NCBI RefSeq assembly: GCF_006716085.1
Contig: NZ_VFON01000001.1
Coordinates: 1,860,001 to 1,924,000, forward strand
Origin: Leucobacter komagatae
Lineage (GTDB): Bacteria > Actinomycetota > Actinomycetes > Actinomycetales > Microbacteriaceae
Direction: 5' to 3'
Length of the DNA stretch: 64,000 nucleotides
A program made the position numbers and the translations under genes. The notes under the pieces are model-generated. The model did no database searches. It saw nothing but the letters and a program-made list of their open reading frames with translations, and was not told where the DNA came from. Shown piece by piece: positions 23,327-33,029 of the stretch. Position 1 is the stretch's first letter, and each line of letters starts with the position of its first letter.

Positions 23327-25171
23327 ATGTCTGACTACCAGGATCGTGTAGCCCCCGCGACCGGCTTCCAGAAACGGCTTCGAACCTTCGGGTTCGCAGA
23401 ACAGCTTGCGCTCGTGCTCGGCCTCCCCGCCGCAGCCCTATTGGGATTGCAGTTCTTCGTCCAGATGCTCGTGACACTCATCACAGGCACCAAGTCGTTC
23501 ACCCCACTTCCGCTCTTCCAGTACCTCGGGCTCTGGGGTGCAGCTGACCCAGCCGCAAGGTACGGGGTGAACGGTGCTGGCGTGCTGCATTGGGCTCTCA
23601 TCGTGTTCTTCGTCACCGCGATCACGACAGTAGTGTCACTGTTTACCCGGGCACGATCCAAGCGCAGGAAAGACCCACAGCGCCGGCCAGGGCTCGCAAC
23701 CCCTGAGCAAGTCCGCGCGGAGCTCGGTGAGGAACAGCTTCTGACCGAGCGTGCCCCGGTCCTGCGGCCAGCGTTGCCGGCGTCTCAGTTGCGGTCTGTG
23801 GACGTCGGATACCGCGTTGGCCTCTATCGCGGCATTGAATGCTACTTCCGTGTCGAGGACCCGATGATCGTGATTGGACCGTCCCGTGCAGGCAAGGGCT
23901 GGAACATTGTGCTCCCCTGGATCATGGACGCGCCTGGCGCCGTGGTGACGACGTCGTCAAAGCTCGACAACGCGCAAATGACGATGCACGCGCGCGAACG
24001 TGCCGGGTCAAAGGTGGGGATCTTTGCGCCGGGCATTCCGAGTGGACGCGATTTCGGGCACGTCCTCAAGTGGGATCCTGTCGACGGCTGCATCAATGAA
24101 GAGACGCTCATCAGGCGTATCAATGGGCTTATCCCTGCAGACGCGTTCTCCGGGTCGACGACGAACGGCGGCCACTGGGACACTCTCGGTAAGCAGCTCG
24201 CCACCGCGCTCTTTCACGCCGCTGCCTGTGGCGGCCGCACCGTCGACGATATCTGGACGTGGGTAGCCTCCCCGCGCGCGGCAGAAGAAGCCGTGCGTCT
24301 CATCCGTGAGCATCCACAGGGGCTCACGGAGCACGCGACCAGGCTCGAAACGGTTATCAACATGCCGGCGGAGCAGCGTGCCTCCCAGTGGGGTGTGTTG
24401 CCGACCGTGCTCGCGTTCCTTGGTTCTCGCAGCGCCCGCGACTGGATGAAAGTCGGGGCCGAGGATGGCCAGTTCGACTTCGCCGATTTCATTCTCCAGA
24501 AGGGCACCGTCTACCTCATCGGAGACAAGAAGACCTCAGCGAGCTACCTCCGGATCCTCGACGGGTTCCTCGCAGAAGTCGACTACGTTTCGAAGGCAAT
24601 CGCGGCGGGCTCCCCCGGCGGCCGCCTCGACCCGCCGCTCACGTATCTGCTCGACGAGGCCGGCAACTTCGAATATCAGGGCATGTACGAACTCATCACC
24701 GCCGGTGGTGGCGTCGGGCGCATTGGCGTCGCGTTCTTCCAGTCCAAATCCCAGCTGCAGCAGTACGGCGGCCAAGAAGGCGCGGATACGCTCTGGGACG
24801 CGGCGACCGTGAAGGTCGTGTTGCCTGGCGGTGGCGACCCGCGCGCGCTCGAAGACATGTCGAAGCTCATCGGCGAGACCTGGGTGGAACGCGAAACCCA
24901 TTCGATGGATCTCAATGGGCCTGCCCACATGCAGCTGTCCGAGGAGAAGCGAGCGATCTTCGAGGGCAACGAGATCCGGACACTGGAAAAGGGCATGGCG
25001 TTCGTGTTCTACCGGAACCTCCCCCCGCTACTCCCGAAGACCCGCCCATTCAACGAGCACCCCAGCTTCAAAGAGTGTCTGCAGGACTCGAAGAACTTGG
25101 AGCAGCATCTGCGGGAAACGTCCGAGTATGGGGCGGCGATCGCGAAGATGCAAGCCGGGTATCGTGCGTGA
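23327..25171 (+). CDS. VirD4/TraG-type coupling ATPase
   Basis: A 614-residue protein. Two N-terminal membrane helices (about 26-53 and 83-104) precede a FtsK/TraG-like motor with Walker A GPSRAGKG (about 184-191) and Walker B LTYLLDEAGNF. Conserved blocks TVYLIGDKKTSASYLRILDG and RIGVAFFQSKSQLQQYG are typical of VirD4/TraG coupling proteins. It brings the relaxase-DNA complex to the channel. It closes the core T4SS operon before an HNH gene. Confidence 0.9.
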   Translation: MSDYQDRVAPATGFQKRLRTFGFAEQLALVLGLPAAALLGLQFFVQMLVTLITGTKSFTPLPLFQYLGLWGAADPAARYGVNGAGVLHWALIVFFVTAITTVVSLFTRARSKRRKDPQRRPGLATPEQVRAELGEEQLLTERAPVLRPALPASQLRSVDVGYRVGLYRGIECYFRVEDPMIVIGPSRAGKGWNIVLPWIMDAPGAVVTTSSKLDNAQMTMHARERAGSKVGIFAPGIPSGRDFGHVLKWDPVDGCINEETLIRRINGLIPADAFSGSTTNGGHWDTLGKQLATALFHAAACGGRTVDDIWTWVASPRAAEEAVRLIREHPQGLTEHATRLETVINMPAEQRASQWGVLPTVLAFLGSRSARDWMKVGAEDGQFDFADFILQKGTVYLIGDKKTSASYLRILDGFLAEVDYVSKAIAAGSPGGRLDPPLTYLLDEAGNFEYQGMYELITAGGGVGRIGVAFFQSKSQLQQYGGQEGADTLWDAATVKVVLPGGGDPRALEDMSKLIGETWVERETHSMDLNGPAHMQLSEEKRAIFEGNEIRTLEKGMAFVFYRNLPPLLPKTRPFNEHPSFKECLQDSKNLEQHLRETSEYGAAIAKMQAGYRA

Positions 25172-25172
25172 A

Positions 25173-25595
25173 ATGAGCCCCTGGGCGGTGCGCTCCAACG
25201 GAAGGGAAGCGCACCGCCAACGCTACGCCGGCTACATGCGATCGCCGGCGTGGTACCGCAGACGGTACCAGTGGGCCGAGGAAGAAGCCGGCCTCCTTCC
25301 CGCCGGCGGCTCAATCGTGTGCCTCGGCTGCAGGAAGCCGTGGAGTCTCGGCCGGGACGACCTTCACCACGTCACCTATGACCGGCTCGGTGCCGAGGAA
25401 CACGAGGATCTGTGGCCGCTATGTAGGGGCTGCCACACGCTCATCCATGACTTACTCGCGTCGACGAGGACGTGGCGCAAACTCCCCCGGATCCAGGCCA
25501 ACAATCTTGCGCTGGAGTTCGTTCGTGACGAACGCGAGGGGAAGCTCATCACCAAGATCCCTCGCGGCGCGGCAGCGCTGCGCGACTTCCTCTAG
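25173..25595 (+). CDS. HNH endonuclease-like protein
   Basis: A 140-residue basic protein with a zinc-type HNH motif: CLGCRKPWSLG, DLHHVTYDRLG, LWPLCRGCHTLIH. CxxC pairs flank the HH and H residues as in McrA-like HNH enzymes. The start is ATG 25173 or GTG 25164, overlapping the coupling-protein gene. It could nick or cut DNA during transfer, or act as a defence or anti-defence nuclease; context does not decide. Confidence 0.75.
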   Translation: MSPWAVRSNGREAHRQRYAGYMRSPAWYRRRYQWAEEEAGLLPAGGSIVCLGCRKPWSLGRDDLHHVTYDRLGAEEHEDLWPLCRGCHTLIHDLLASTRTWRKLPRIQANNLALEFVRDEREGKLITKIPRGAAALRDFL

Positions 25596-25674
25596 CAGTC
25601 TCAGTGCGCGTCCAGTGCCGTCGAGAGCTGAGCAGGGCAGTTCAGTCCTGTGCGGCAACAGAGAAGAGGGCACG

Positions 25675-26193
25675 ATGGCACGATTTTCACAGTTCGAGCA
25701 GGAGTTCGAGTACCTGCACTACGCAGAACAGAGCAGGACAATGCTCGGTCATATTCCTGACGAGGAAGTTCGGCAGAAGATGATCCAACGGCATGATGAG
25801 CTCGTCTACGGGCATGTCCCGTTTGAGGAGTTCTCCGACCGGTTGGAGGATCTCCAGCCCACAGGAACGAGCGCACAGGATTTTGCGATCACCCGCTACA
25901 CCGCTGCCATCTATCACGATGCAGCTAGGCCCGAACAGTTTGATCCAACGAGACCAGACGCGTGGAGAAGTCAATTGCAGTTCGGGGAAAACGACCGGCG
26001 ATCATTCGAGCTACTTCAGGAGTACAAGGCCCGAGCTGAGTCACGCGTTACAGAAGCGGCGCCGGCCCCGCGGTCCTTAGATCTGTCGTACATGGATGCG
26101 GTCCAGAGAGTCCAGGAAGACCATGCCGCGCTGAGAGCTCAAACCCCCACACTCGTTTTGAGGTGCGCGGCCACCGGCGTCGTCCTCCGATAG
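25675..26193 (+). CDS. Helical protein, unknown function
   Basis: A 172-residue acidic helical protein (FSQFEQEFEYLHYAEQSRTM start). GAAGAGGG precedes the ATG at good spacing, and the longer frame upstream is a shadow of the HNH gene. It leads into the methylase/helicase gene. No domain is recognised. Confidence 0.6.
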   Translation: MARFSQFEQEFEYLHYAEQSRTMLGHIPDEEVRQKMIQRHDELVYGHVPFEEFSDRLEDLQPTGTSAQDFAITRYTAAIYHDAARPEQFDPTRPDAWRSQLQFGENDRRSFELLQEYKARAESRVTEAAPAPRSLDLSYMDAVQRVQEDHAALRAQTPTLVLRCAATGVVLR

Positions 26194-26225
26194 TGATTTC
26201 GGATGTGTCGGAGGTTTGCCCCAGA

Positions 26226-29200
26226 ATGGCCAGAAAGCAGCGTGTTGCTGATACCCAGTTAGCGTTCGACCTCTGGGGCGAATTCGACAGCGTAGACCAG
26301 GAGGAAGTTCATGTACGACCAGGAGATGCTCGCGAAGCTGCAGGCGACGTGGCCGGAAACGACCGACTATCTGACGAAGCTCGGCCAGTTGAACAACGAC
26401 CTGATGGTACTCAGGGACATTCAGGCCGCGGACGAGCACATTCCGTCGTGGCTGGAGATCCTGGCTTACAGCGAGGACGACTTCGCGAAGACACCGACGG
26501 CGATGCGGGTTCTGAGGTTCCTGTACGAGCGGCAGATCATGGTGGCGTCCAGGCGGACGGTGCCGGCGTTCCAGGAACTACAAGTGGACAGGGAAGCACG
26601 GTACGAGAGGGACGACGTTTCAACGCCGGAACTGTTGGAAGCGTACCCGCCAGTGGAGCTGTTGGAGGCGGAGGACGCGATGTTGTGGGCGTTGCCGGAG
26701 CTGCAGAAGAAGCTCACCGCGTGGGCGAAGGAGACAGCGGCACGTCACGGCTCCCCCACGCCGTTGATGACGCTTACGCAGGCGACGATCTTGATGCTCG
26801 TGGTGGAGGCGCTGGAGCAGGACTTGAACACGTCTCCCGAGTGGCAGGCGGAGTGTCTGCAGTCCGCACTCTCCAGCGAGTTCTATCAGCAGGCCGGCTC
26901 CCCACAGCCGTAGAAGCCGCGGAGCTCGAGAAGTTTCCGGGCTGGGGCGCAACCCCTGAACTGTTCGACCCGAAGAACGCGAAGTATCAGGCAGAGCGGG
27001 AAGCGCTCACAGAGTTGTGGGGTGATGAGGAGTGGGCGGCCGCGCGCCGCACCGTCCTGAACGCGCACTACACGAACGACGCCTACGTCGACGCGATGTG
27101 GCAGACGCTCGGCGACCTCGGCGTCCCCGAGACCGGGCACATACTCGAGCCGGGATGCGGGACGGGCAACTTCATCAAGGGAGCCGGCACACACCTGGTG
27201 ACGGGTGTCGAGCTCGATCCGACGTCGGCCGCGATCGCGCAGGTGCTCAACCCGGCCGCGATCATCCGCGCCGAGTCGTTCGGTGACACGTTCCTCACGC
27301 ATGACGGCTATGACGCCGTGATCGGAAACGTCCCGTTCGGGCAGACTCGGCTCTACGATCCGGCCTACAACCGAGCGAACCTGTCGCTCCACAACCACTT
27401 CATCGTGAAGGCGCTGCGGCAGACAAAGCCCGGCGGCATCGTCCTGGTGATGTCGTCCAGGTGGACGATGGACGCGAAGGCCGAACAGGCCCGCCGAGAG
27501 ATCTCCAGCTATGGCGAGCTTCTGGGCGCGGTGAGGATGCCGGCGGGCGCTCACGGAGAGACAGCGGGGACAGACGCCATCGTCGACGTCCTTGTCCTCC
27601 GCAGGCACCTCGGGGACACACCTGAGGGCGAACCGGCATGGCTCAAGACGGTGGACATTGACGGGGACGCCGGGACAGCTCGCGTGAACAGTTACTTCGC
27701 TGAGCGGCACGGGCACGTGCTGGGGACACTGGGGACACGGGTTGGACAGTTCGGGCCAGAGGTGTCCGTGTCCGCCGTCGAGGTCTCCCCCACAGCTGTC
27801 GCGCCGCTTCTCGCGGAGAAGCTCCGGGACATTGTCCAGGACGCGCGCGACACTGGGCGGACGTGGGCAGCGACTGGCCAGGTCGTGTCCGACCGTCCCG
27901 TCGCCGGGATCGTCCAGGATCCGAGCCTGTCCATCGGACATATCAGCGTCCAGGACGGTGTCCTCATGCAGCAGGGTGTGACCGAGCTTGAACCGGTGAA
28001 TGTCCCGAAGAACGCTGTCCGTGAGCTCACACATCTGGTGTCCCTCAGGTCCGCCGCTGTTCTTCTTCTCGAGGCAGAAGCATCGTCTGCAGAAGACACC
28101 GAGAACATTGCAGTCTTGCGTCAAGACCTCAACCGGATCTACGACTCGTACCTGGAGACCTATGGGCCGATTAGCCGGTCGACCACGACGGTCCGAGAAC
28201 GTGCAGGGCAGGATCCGGTAGTGACGCGGCGGTTCCCGGCCGCGGTCCGGGCGCTCCGTGTCGACCCGCACTACGCCACCGTCGCGGCACTTGAGCACTA
28301 CAACGACGACACCGAGACATCGAGGAAAGCGACAATCTTCACCGAGCGCGTCGTGGGAGCAGTCACGCTGGTCGACCACGTGGACACCCCCGAGGACGCG
28401 ATCCGTGTCTCGCTGGAACGCACCGGCTACGTCGACATGGCACTTGTCGCGTCGCTCCTCGACGTCGACGAGGCGGACGCGGTCGACCAGGTCGCTGACC
28501 TCGTGTTCCTCGACCCCGAACACAACAACCGGTATATGCCGGCAGCGGAGTACCTCTCCGGGAACGTGCGCAGAAAGCTGAAGGAGGTGCGTGAGCTCGC
28601 CGTCGTTGACGCGGTCTACGAGCGCCACGTCAACGCCCTCACCGAGGTCATCCCGGAGGAAGTCGGGCCGGCAGAGATCGACGTCCGGTTTGGCGCCGGC
28701 TGGGTGCCCGTGAGTGATGTGTCGGCGTTCCTTGAGCACGAGCTCAAGCGCGGCGTGAAAACGATCGAACGCATCGACGGCGAGTGGAAGTTCCAGATCG
28801 CGGGCAAGACCCCGGAGACCGTGGAAGCGAAGTGGGGTGTCTCTGGCGACCACGTGAAGGTCGGCGCAGCCCAGGTCATGAAGAAGGTCATGAACGGGGA
28901 GAAGCTCGAGCTACGGTACCGGCCAGATGCGGACGGCCCGTATGTGCTCGACCAGGTCGCCACCGAGTCGCTGCAGGAGCGTGCGGGCGAACTGCACGAC
29001 ACATTCCAGGACTGGTTGTGGCGCGACGGGGAACGCGTGGTCCGGCTGCAGGAGCGCTACAACGACATGTACAACGGGATCGCGCTCAGGTCCTACGACG
29101 GCGTCGAGCTCGTGTTCCCTGGCAAGGCGAAATCCTTCACCCCGCGTCCGCATCAACACGCCGCCGTCGCGCGCATGCTCGCGGAGCCGGCCGTCGGGTT

Positions 29201-31769
29201 GTTCCACGAAGTCGGCGCGGGGAAGACGGCCGAGATGGTGCTCGGCGTGATGGAACTCAAACGGCTCGGTATGGCGGACAAGCCTGCGATCGTCGTCCCG
29301 AACCAGATGCTGGAACAGTTCACGCGCGAGTTCAAACAGATCTACCCCCGCGCACGGGTGCTCTCTGCCGGCAGTGACGACATTGCCCGTTCGGGCGGCA
29401 AGGACGGCCGAAAGCTGTTCGTCGCGCGCGCCCGCAGCGGGGACTGGGATGCGGTCATCATGACCCACGGTGCGTTCGGGAAGATCGGCCTCGGCGCCGC
29501 GCAGGCCGACTACTCCCAACAGCGCCTCGACGAGCTCCGAGACGTCCTCGAGCAAAAGCTCAACTCCGAACTGTCGGAGAAGTCCGTCAAGGAACTCGAG
29601 AAGAAGCTCTCCGATCAAGAAGAACGACTCAAGAAGCTCCTCGATTTGAATCACGATGAAGGGGTGACGTGGGATGAGACCGGGATTGACTACCTCTGCA
29701 TTGACGAAGCCCACCTGTACAAGAATATGGCCGTAGTTTCTTCCGTCTCTGACCTGGCGAAGAAGGGCAACGATATGACGACAGATCTCGATATGAAGCT
29801 CTGGTATCACCGCGAGCACCTCGGCCAGTCCCGCGTGGCGACGCTCGCGACCGCGACGCCGCTACCGAACTCAATCATCGAGATGTACGTCATGATGCGG
29901 TACATGCGGCCGGACCTGTTGAAGGACGCGCAAGTGTATTCGGCAGACGACTGGGCGCAGCAGTTCACTGGACAGGTCACTGCCGTGGAAGCGAAACCTG
30001 ATGGCGGCGGCTTCCAGGTGAAGACCCGCACGACGAAGTTCAGGAACGTGCCCGAGCTCCTGCGCATGTGGCACGTTCCCGGCGACGTGAAAACCCAGGC
30101 AGACCTCGCGCTCCCCGTCCCCCGCATCCGTGCCGACGTCGACGGAGAACGAGCACCCGAGATGGTGATCGTCCCAGCCACGGAAGAGCAATCTGCCGGC
30201 ATGGGTGACCTCGTCGACCGCGGCGACGCCGTGAGGCGCGGCATGGTGAGACCTGAAGAGGACAACATGCTGAAGATCACGTCGAACGGGCGAGCACTCG
30301 CGCTCGACGCGAGGCTCTACGACGGCGGACCGCCGGCAGAGTGGGAGACCACGAAGGTCGACGTCGTCGCGGACAACGTCTACGAGATTTGGGCCGAGAA
30401 CAAGGACCGCGAGTACCTCGACGAGTGGGGGGAGACCTCGGAGGCCCGGGGCGCGCTCCAGATCGTATTCGCGGACCTCGGTACCCCGTCGACGGACGGC
30501 CGCTGGGACGCGTACACGGAGATCCGTGAGCAGCTGATCGCGAAGGGGATCCCGGCGTCGCAGATCCGGTTCATCCACGAAGCCGGCAACGACAAGGCAA
30601 AGGCCGAATTGTTCCAGCAGGCGCGCGACGGCCGCGTGCAGGTGTTGTTCGGCTCGACCGGCAAGATGGGCGTCGGCACGAATGTGCAAGCGCGCGCTGT
30701 CGCCCTGCACCACATTGACGCGCCCTGGCGCCCGGCGGACGTCACTCAGCGTGAGGGCCGCGCGATCCGGCAGGGCAACCAGAACGACGAGCTCCGTATC
30801 CTGCGCTACGCAACCGAGGGGTCGTTCGACTCGTACATGTGGGGCACCCTCGCAAGGAAGGCCACGTTCATCGACCAGGTCCTCACCGGCCGTCTCGACG
30901 TGAGAGAGGTCGAGAACTCGACCGAGATGGCGCTGCAGTTCTCCGAGATGCAAGCAATTGCAGCCGGCGACATGCGCATCCTGGAAGCCGCGAACCTAGA
31001 GAACGAGGTGCAAAAGCTATCCCGTCAGGAGCGCGCGCACTCGAGGAAGATCTCATCGGTCCAGGCTCGTAGGCTCGCACTCCAGCAGGGCATGGAGGTT
31101 ACGAAGCATGACCTGCAGGTCATGCAGAAGCTCGCACCACAAGTCGTTGATACTCGTGGCGATAACTTCACTGGCCGGGTGAAGCCGTCGAGCTGGGCCG
31201 AGGCACCGAACTATCGTGAACGCAAACAGTTCGGGCAAGCTCTCAAGGTCGCGGTCGAGCGGGCACGTGAACAGCTTGGCGCCTACGGGTTCACAGCGAA
31301 CAATGCCGCCTACCCGAGGCCGCTGAACATTCAGGTGTCGGTCGCGGGCCTTGAATGGGAGACTCAGCTGCGGTGGAACGCATACAAGCAGTCAGACCCG
31401 ATTGTCGAGTTTTCAGCGGGCCGCACACACAAGGCGATGCAACTCCGCGTGGCATGGTCGCGGATCCAAGACGGCGACGAATCAGGCCTCGCACAGTCCT
31501 TCGAACTGCAGGCCCGAGACCTCCCCCGGGTGATCGAAGAGCACGAAGCGATGGTGGCGGTCGCGGCCGAGGAAATCACAGAGTTGCGATGCCTGGAGCA
31601 GGAGGAGTGGCCGAAGCGAGGTGCGTTTGTAGCAGCGCAATCACAACTGGCCGAGATCCTCGGGCAGTTAGAGCGAGAAGCTGGAAAGGTCGCTGACCAG
31701 GCCTCAGCCATATACGGGGTTAAACAAGGGATTATCACTACTGGGGAACCTCCCTCAGTTCAAATGTAG
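26226..31769 (+). CDS. Giant N6-methylase / SNF2-like helicase
   Basis: A protein of up to 1847 residues. The methylase domain has LEPGCGTGNFIKG (motif I) and GNVPFGQTRL (an NPPF-type motif IV), encoded at about 27.15-27.35 kb. The helicase has Walker A EVGAGKTAE (29.21 kb), CIDEAHLYKN (DEAH, 29.70 kb), and motifs V-VI in GKMGVGTNVQ and DVTQREGRAIRQGN (30.66-30.78 kb). This fusion is frequent in large actinobacterial and other conjugative elements, where it is thought to protect or process element DNA. ATG 26226 opens a plausible N-terminus, but the stretch 26.3-26.85 kb is forced by another gene; GTG 26853 is an alternative start. Confidence 0.85.
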   Translation: MARKQRVADTQLAFDLWGEFDSVDQEEVHVRPGDAREAAGDVAGNDRLSDEARPVEQRPDGTQGHSGRGRAHSVVAGDPGLQRGRLREDTDGDAGSEVPVRAADHGGVQADGAGVPGTTSGQGSTVREGRRFNAGTVGSVPASGAVGGGGRDVVGVAGAAEEAHRVGEGDSGTSRLPHAVDDAYAGDDLDARGGGAGAGLEHVSRVAGGVSAVRTLQRVLSAGRLPTAVEAAELEKFPGWGATPELFDPKNAKYQAEREALTELWGDEEWAAARRTVLNAHYTNDAYVDAMWQTLGDLGVPETGHILEPGCGTGNFIKGAGTHLVTGVELDPTSAAIAQVLNPAAIIRAESFGDTFLTHDGYDAVIGNVPFGQTRLYDPAYNRANLSLHNHFIVKALRQTKPGGIVLVMSSRWTMDAKAEQARREISSYGELLGAVRMPAGAHGETAGTDAIVDVLVLRRHLGDTPEGEPAWLKTVDIDGDAGTARVNSYFAERHGHVLGTLGTRVGQFGPEVSVSAVEVSPTAVAPLLAEKLRDIVQDARDTGRTWAATGQVVSDRPVAGIVQDPSLSIGHISVQDGVLMQQGVTELEPVNVPKNAVRELTHLVSLRSAAVLLLEAEASSAEDTENIAVLRQDLNRIYDSYLETYGPISRSTTTVRERAGQDPVVTRRFPAAVRALRVDPHYATVAALEHYNDDTETSRKATIFTERVVGAVTLVDHVDTPEDAIRVSLERTGYVDMALVASLLDVDEADAVDQVADLVFLDPEHNNRYMPAAEYLSGNVRRKLKEVRELAVVDAVYERHVNALTEVIPEEVGPAEIDVRFGAGWVPVSDVSAFLEHELKRGVKTIERIDGEWKFQIAGKTPETVEAKWGVSGDHVKVGAAQVMKKVMNGEKLELRYRPDADGPYVLDQVATESLQERAGELHDTFQDWLWRDGERVVRLQERYNDMYNGIALRSYDGVELVFPGKAKSFTPRPHQHAAVARMLAEPAVGLFHEVGAGKTAEMVLGVMELKRLGMADKPAIVVPNQMLEQFTREFKQIYPRARVLSAGSDDIARSGGKDGRKLFVARARSGDWDAVIMTHGAFGKIGLGAAQADYSQQRLDELRDVLEQKLNSELSEKSVKELEKKLSDQEERLKKLLDLNHDEGVTWDETGIDYLCIDEAHLYKNMAVVSSVSDLAKKGNDMTTDLDMKLWYHREHLGQSRVATLATATPLPNSIIEMYVMMRYMRPDLLKDAQVYSADDWAQQFTGQVTAVEAKPDGGGFQVKTRTTKFRNVPELLRMWHVPGDVKTQADLALPVPRIRADVDGERAPEMVIVPATEEQSAGMGDLVDRGDAVRRGMVRPEEDNMLKITSNGRALALDARLYDGGPPAEWETTKVDVVADNVYEIWAENKDREYLDEWGETSEARGALQIVFADLGTPSTDGRWDAYTEIREQLIAKGIPASQIRFIHEAGNDKAKAELFQQARDGRVQVLFGSTGKMGVGTNVQARAVALHHIDAPWRPADVTQREGRAIRQGNQNDELRILRYATEGSFDSYMWGTLARKATFIDQVLTGRLDVREVENSTEMALQFSEMQAIAAGDMRILEAANLENEVQKLSRQERAHSRKISSVQARRLALQQGMEVTKHDLQVMQKLAPQVVDTRGDNFTGRVKPSSWAEAPNYRERKQFGQALKVAVERAREQLGAYGFTANNAAYPRPLNIQVSVAGLEWETQLRWNAYKQSDPIVEFSAGRTHKAMQLRVAWSRIQDGDESGLAQSFELQARDLPRVIEEHEAMVAVAAEEITELRCLEQEEWPKRGAFVAAQSQLAEILGQLEREAGKVADQASAIYGVKQGIITTGEPPSVQM
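26311..26913 (+). CDS. Out-of-frame gene nested in the helicase N-terminal region
   Basis: A 200-residue acidic helical protein (MYDQEMLAKLQATWPETTDY start). It has the strong ribosome site CAGGAGGAAG, high GC at third codon positions and ordinary protein composition. In the same stretch the helicase frame reads a Gly/Arg/Asp-rich unstructured-looking sequence. So either both frames are translated, or the helicase starts after this gene (GTG 26853). No family is recognised. Confidence 0.75.
   Translation: MYDQEMLAKLQATWPETTDYLTKLGQLNNDLMVLRDIQAADEHIPSWLEILAYSEDDFAKTPTAMRVLRFLYERQIMVASRRTVPAFQELQVDREARYERDDVSTPELLEAYPPVELLEAEDAMLWALPELQKKLTAWAKETAARHGSPTPLMTLTQATILMLVVEALEQDLNTSPEWQAECLQSALSSEFYQQAGSPQP
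27560..28045. repeat. GGACA/TGTCC island A
   Basis: I count about 19 occurrences of GGACA or TGTCC in 490 bases inside the helicase gene, where about one would be expected at random; adjacent parts of the gene have few. Related islands lie at 34.4 and 40.7-41.7 kb. Confidence 0.55.
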
Positions 31770-31878
31770 GTCCCAGGATCCATGTGGGCGTTGGGCTTCC
31801 TCAACGCCTCATTCGAGTGTGAGATTGCCCCTTCATCGGTGTTTCATTGAGGCTCCCAGCATTTATGAGGCAGAAATA

Positions 31879-32340
31879 ATGACTGCCCTCGGAACGATTG
31901 GTGCGCCCGTGGCCCCGCGCCGGCACCTGGTTGCCGAATCAGAGTGCGATGATATCGTGCAAAACATGAAGTCAGCACTGATGCGTCAACGAATCGTTCG
32001 GGTAACCACTTGGACTATCCTCGGGGTTGCCTTTATCGGATGGGTCATATCGCTCGCGATCAAAGCACCTTGGACACCGTGGTTCACGATCGCTTTTTGG
32101 GCGGTCGTGGCAGTCGGTTTGGTAGTTCGTGTACTTACTCGTTCACGTGGAAAACGGACTTCCCTCGATGCGTTTCAAGACCTAAACCAGATCTATCAAG
32201 GCCGAACCCAAACGCCGGCACCAGGTCACGTAGCCGCACAGAGCGTGGAGATCGGTGAACCATTCCGGAACTCGCCCCCAAGTGCACCAGACCCAAACGA
32301 AGTGAGCGGAGAGGAGGAACCTCCTCTCCGCTCACAATAG
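31879..32340 (+). CDS. Two-TM membrane protein, unknown function
   Basis: A 153-residue protein with two membrane helices (about 42-60 and 66-86) and an acidic Pro-rich tail ending GEEEPPLRSQ. GAGG precedes the ATG; the longer frame upstream has no ribosome site. It ends on a perfect hairpin and converges with the secreted-protein gene. No family is recognised. Confidence 0.6.
   Translation: MTALGTIGAPVAPRRHLVAESECDDIVQNMKSALMRQRIVRVTTWTILGVAFIGWVISLAIKAPWTPWFTIAFWAVVAVGLVVRVLTRSRGKRTSLDAFQDLNQIYQGRTQTPAPGHVAAQSVEIGEPFRNSPPSAPDPNEVSGEEEPPLRSQ
32302..32335. terminator. Perfect 16-bp hairpin at the 3' end of a CDS
   Basis: GTGAGCGGAGAGGAGG (32302-32317) is exactly complementary to 32320-32335 with a two-base gap. 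It lies in the last codons of the + strand gene and just before the stop of the leftward gene, so it probably ends transcription from both sides although a T-tract is absent. Confidence 0.6.
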
Positions 32341-32351
32341 TCCCCTGCTAA

Positions 32352-33029
32352 CTACTGGAACATGCCTGCCGCCCCTACGGGCGTGGAGGCGGACATCATC
32401 TGGACCTGTTTGGTCGATGCGACGTTGCCCCATTTGATGACGCCACCACCGCTGCTGCCTCCGCCGCCGCAGCCGAGCGAACCATAGTACTCATCCCACA
32501 CGTTCCCACCGCCAGGTAGGTGACGGGCTTTGTACCCTTTCCCCTGTAGGCAGCCTGTGCCCAGGGAGTTGAAGTCGACAGTCCAGTCGTACCCGACTGT
32601 CGTATCAGCGGAAATTCCGATCACCGAGCAGCCAGGCACTGAGGTGTACCAAGTGCCCGTGCCTGGTGCCACCCACCCTTTCCAGCAACTTGCAAGTGCT
32701 GCTCTATTCGTGCTCGGGACGGCCGCAAGCTGGTGCGTCTCTCCTTCTTCGCTGATAAAGGAGATCTCACCGACGGTTACCGGTTGGCCATTTTCATCGA
32801 GTACAACTGCAGGCGCGGCCGGGTCGAAGCCTGGCATAACCGCTATGTCGGTGACTTCCCCATCGATGACAACTTTGTCGCCTGTCGGCTCGATGCCTTC
32901 GGCACTCATTTCAGTGCCGATCGGCAAAGACTCTAGCGGCGGGGATAATTCCGCCGCAGAAGCAGGGGCCCCAACAGCCACCAAAGCACCAACAACCGCC
33001 ACGGTTGAAAGAGTTGTTTTGATCTTCAT
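32352..33029 (-). CDS. Secreted protein with Cys- and Gly-rich C-terminus
   Basis: A 225-residue precursor. The signal peptide (MKIKTTLSTVAVVGALVAVG, cleavage after PASA) is followed by an acidic pro-like segment (about 27-110) and a C-terminal part with four cysteines and Gly runs (CWKGWVAPGTGTWYTSVPGC, then CLQGKGYKARHLPGGG and GSLGCGGGG). GGAGGGATGAA precedes the ATG. A propeptide plus disulfide-bonded secreted domain is plausible. It sits between the helicase and relaxase modules. No family is recognised. Confidence 0.65.
   Translation of the reverse strand: MKIKTTLSTVAVVGALVAVGAPASAAELSPPLESLPIGTEMSAEGIEPTGDKVVIDGEVTDIAVMPGFDPAAPAVVLDENGQPVTVGEISFISEEGETHQLAAVPSTNRAALASCWKGWVAPGTGTWYTSVPGCSVIGISADTTVGYDWTVDFNSLGTGCLQGKGYKARHLPGGGNVWDEYYGSLGCGGGGSSGGGVIKWGNVASTKQVQMMSASTPVGAAGMFQ

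Noticed and set aside
26886..28853. 655-residue antisense frame in the helicase gene
   Set aside because: Arg/Val/His-rich shadow without start signals; the + strand carries clear methylase motifs.
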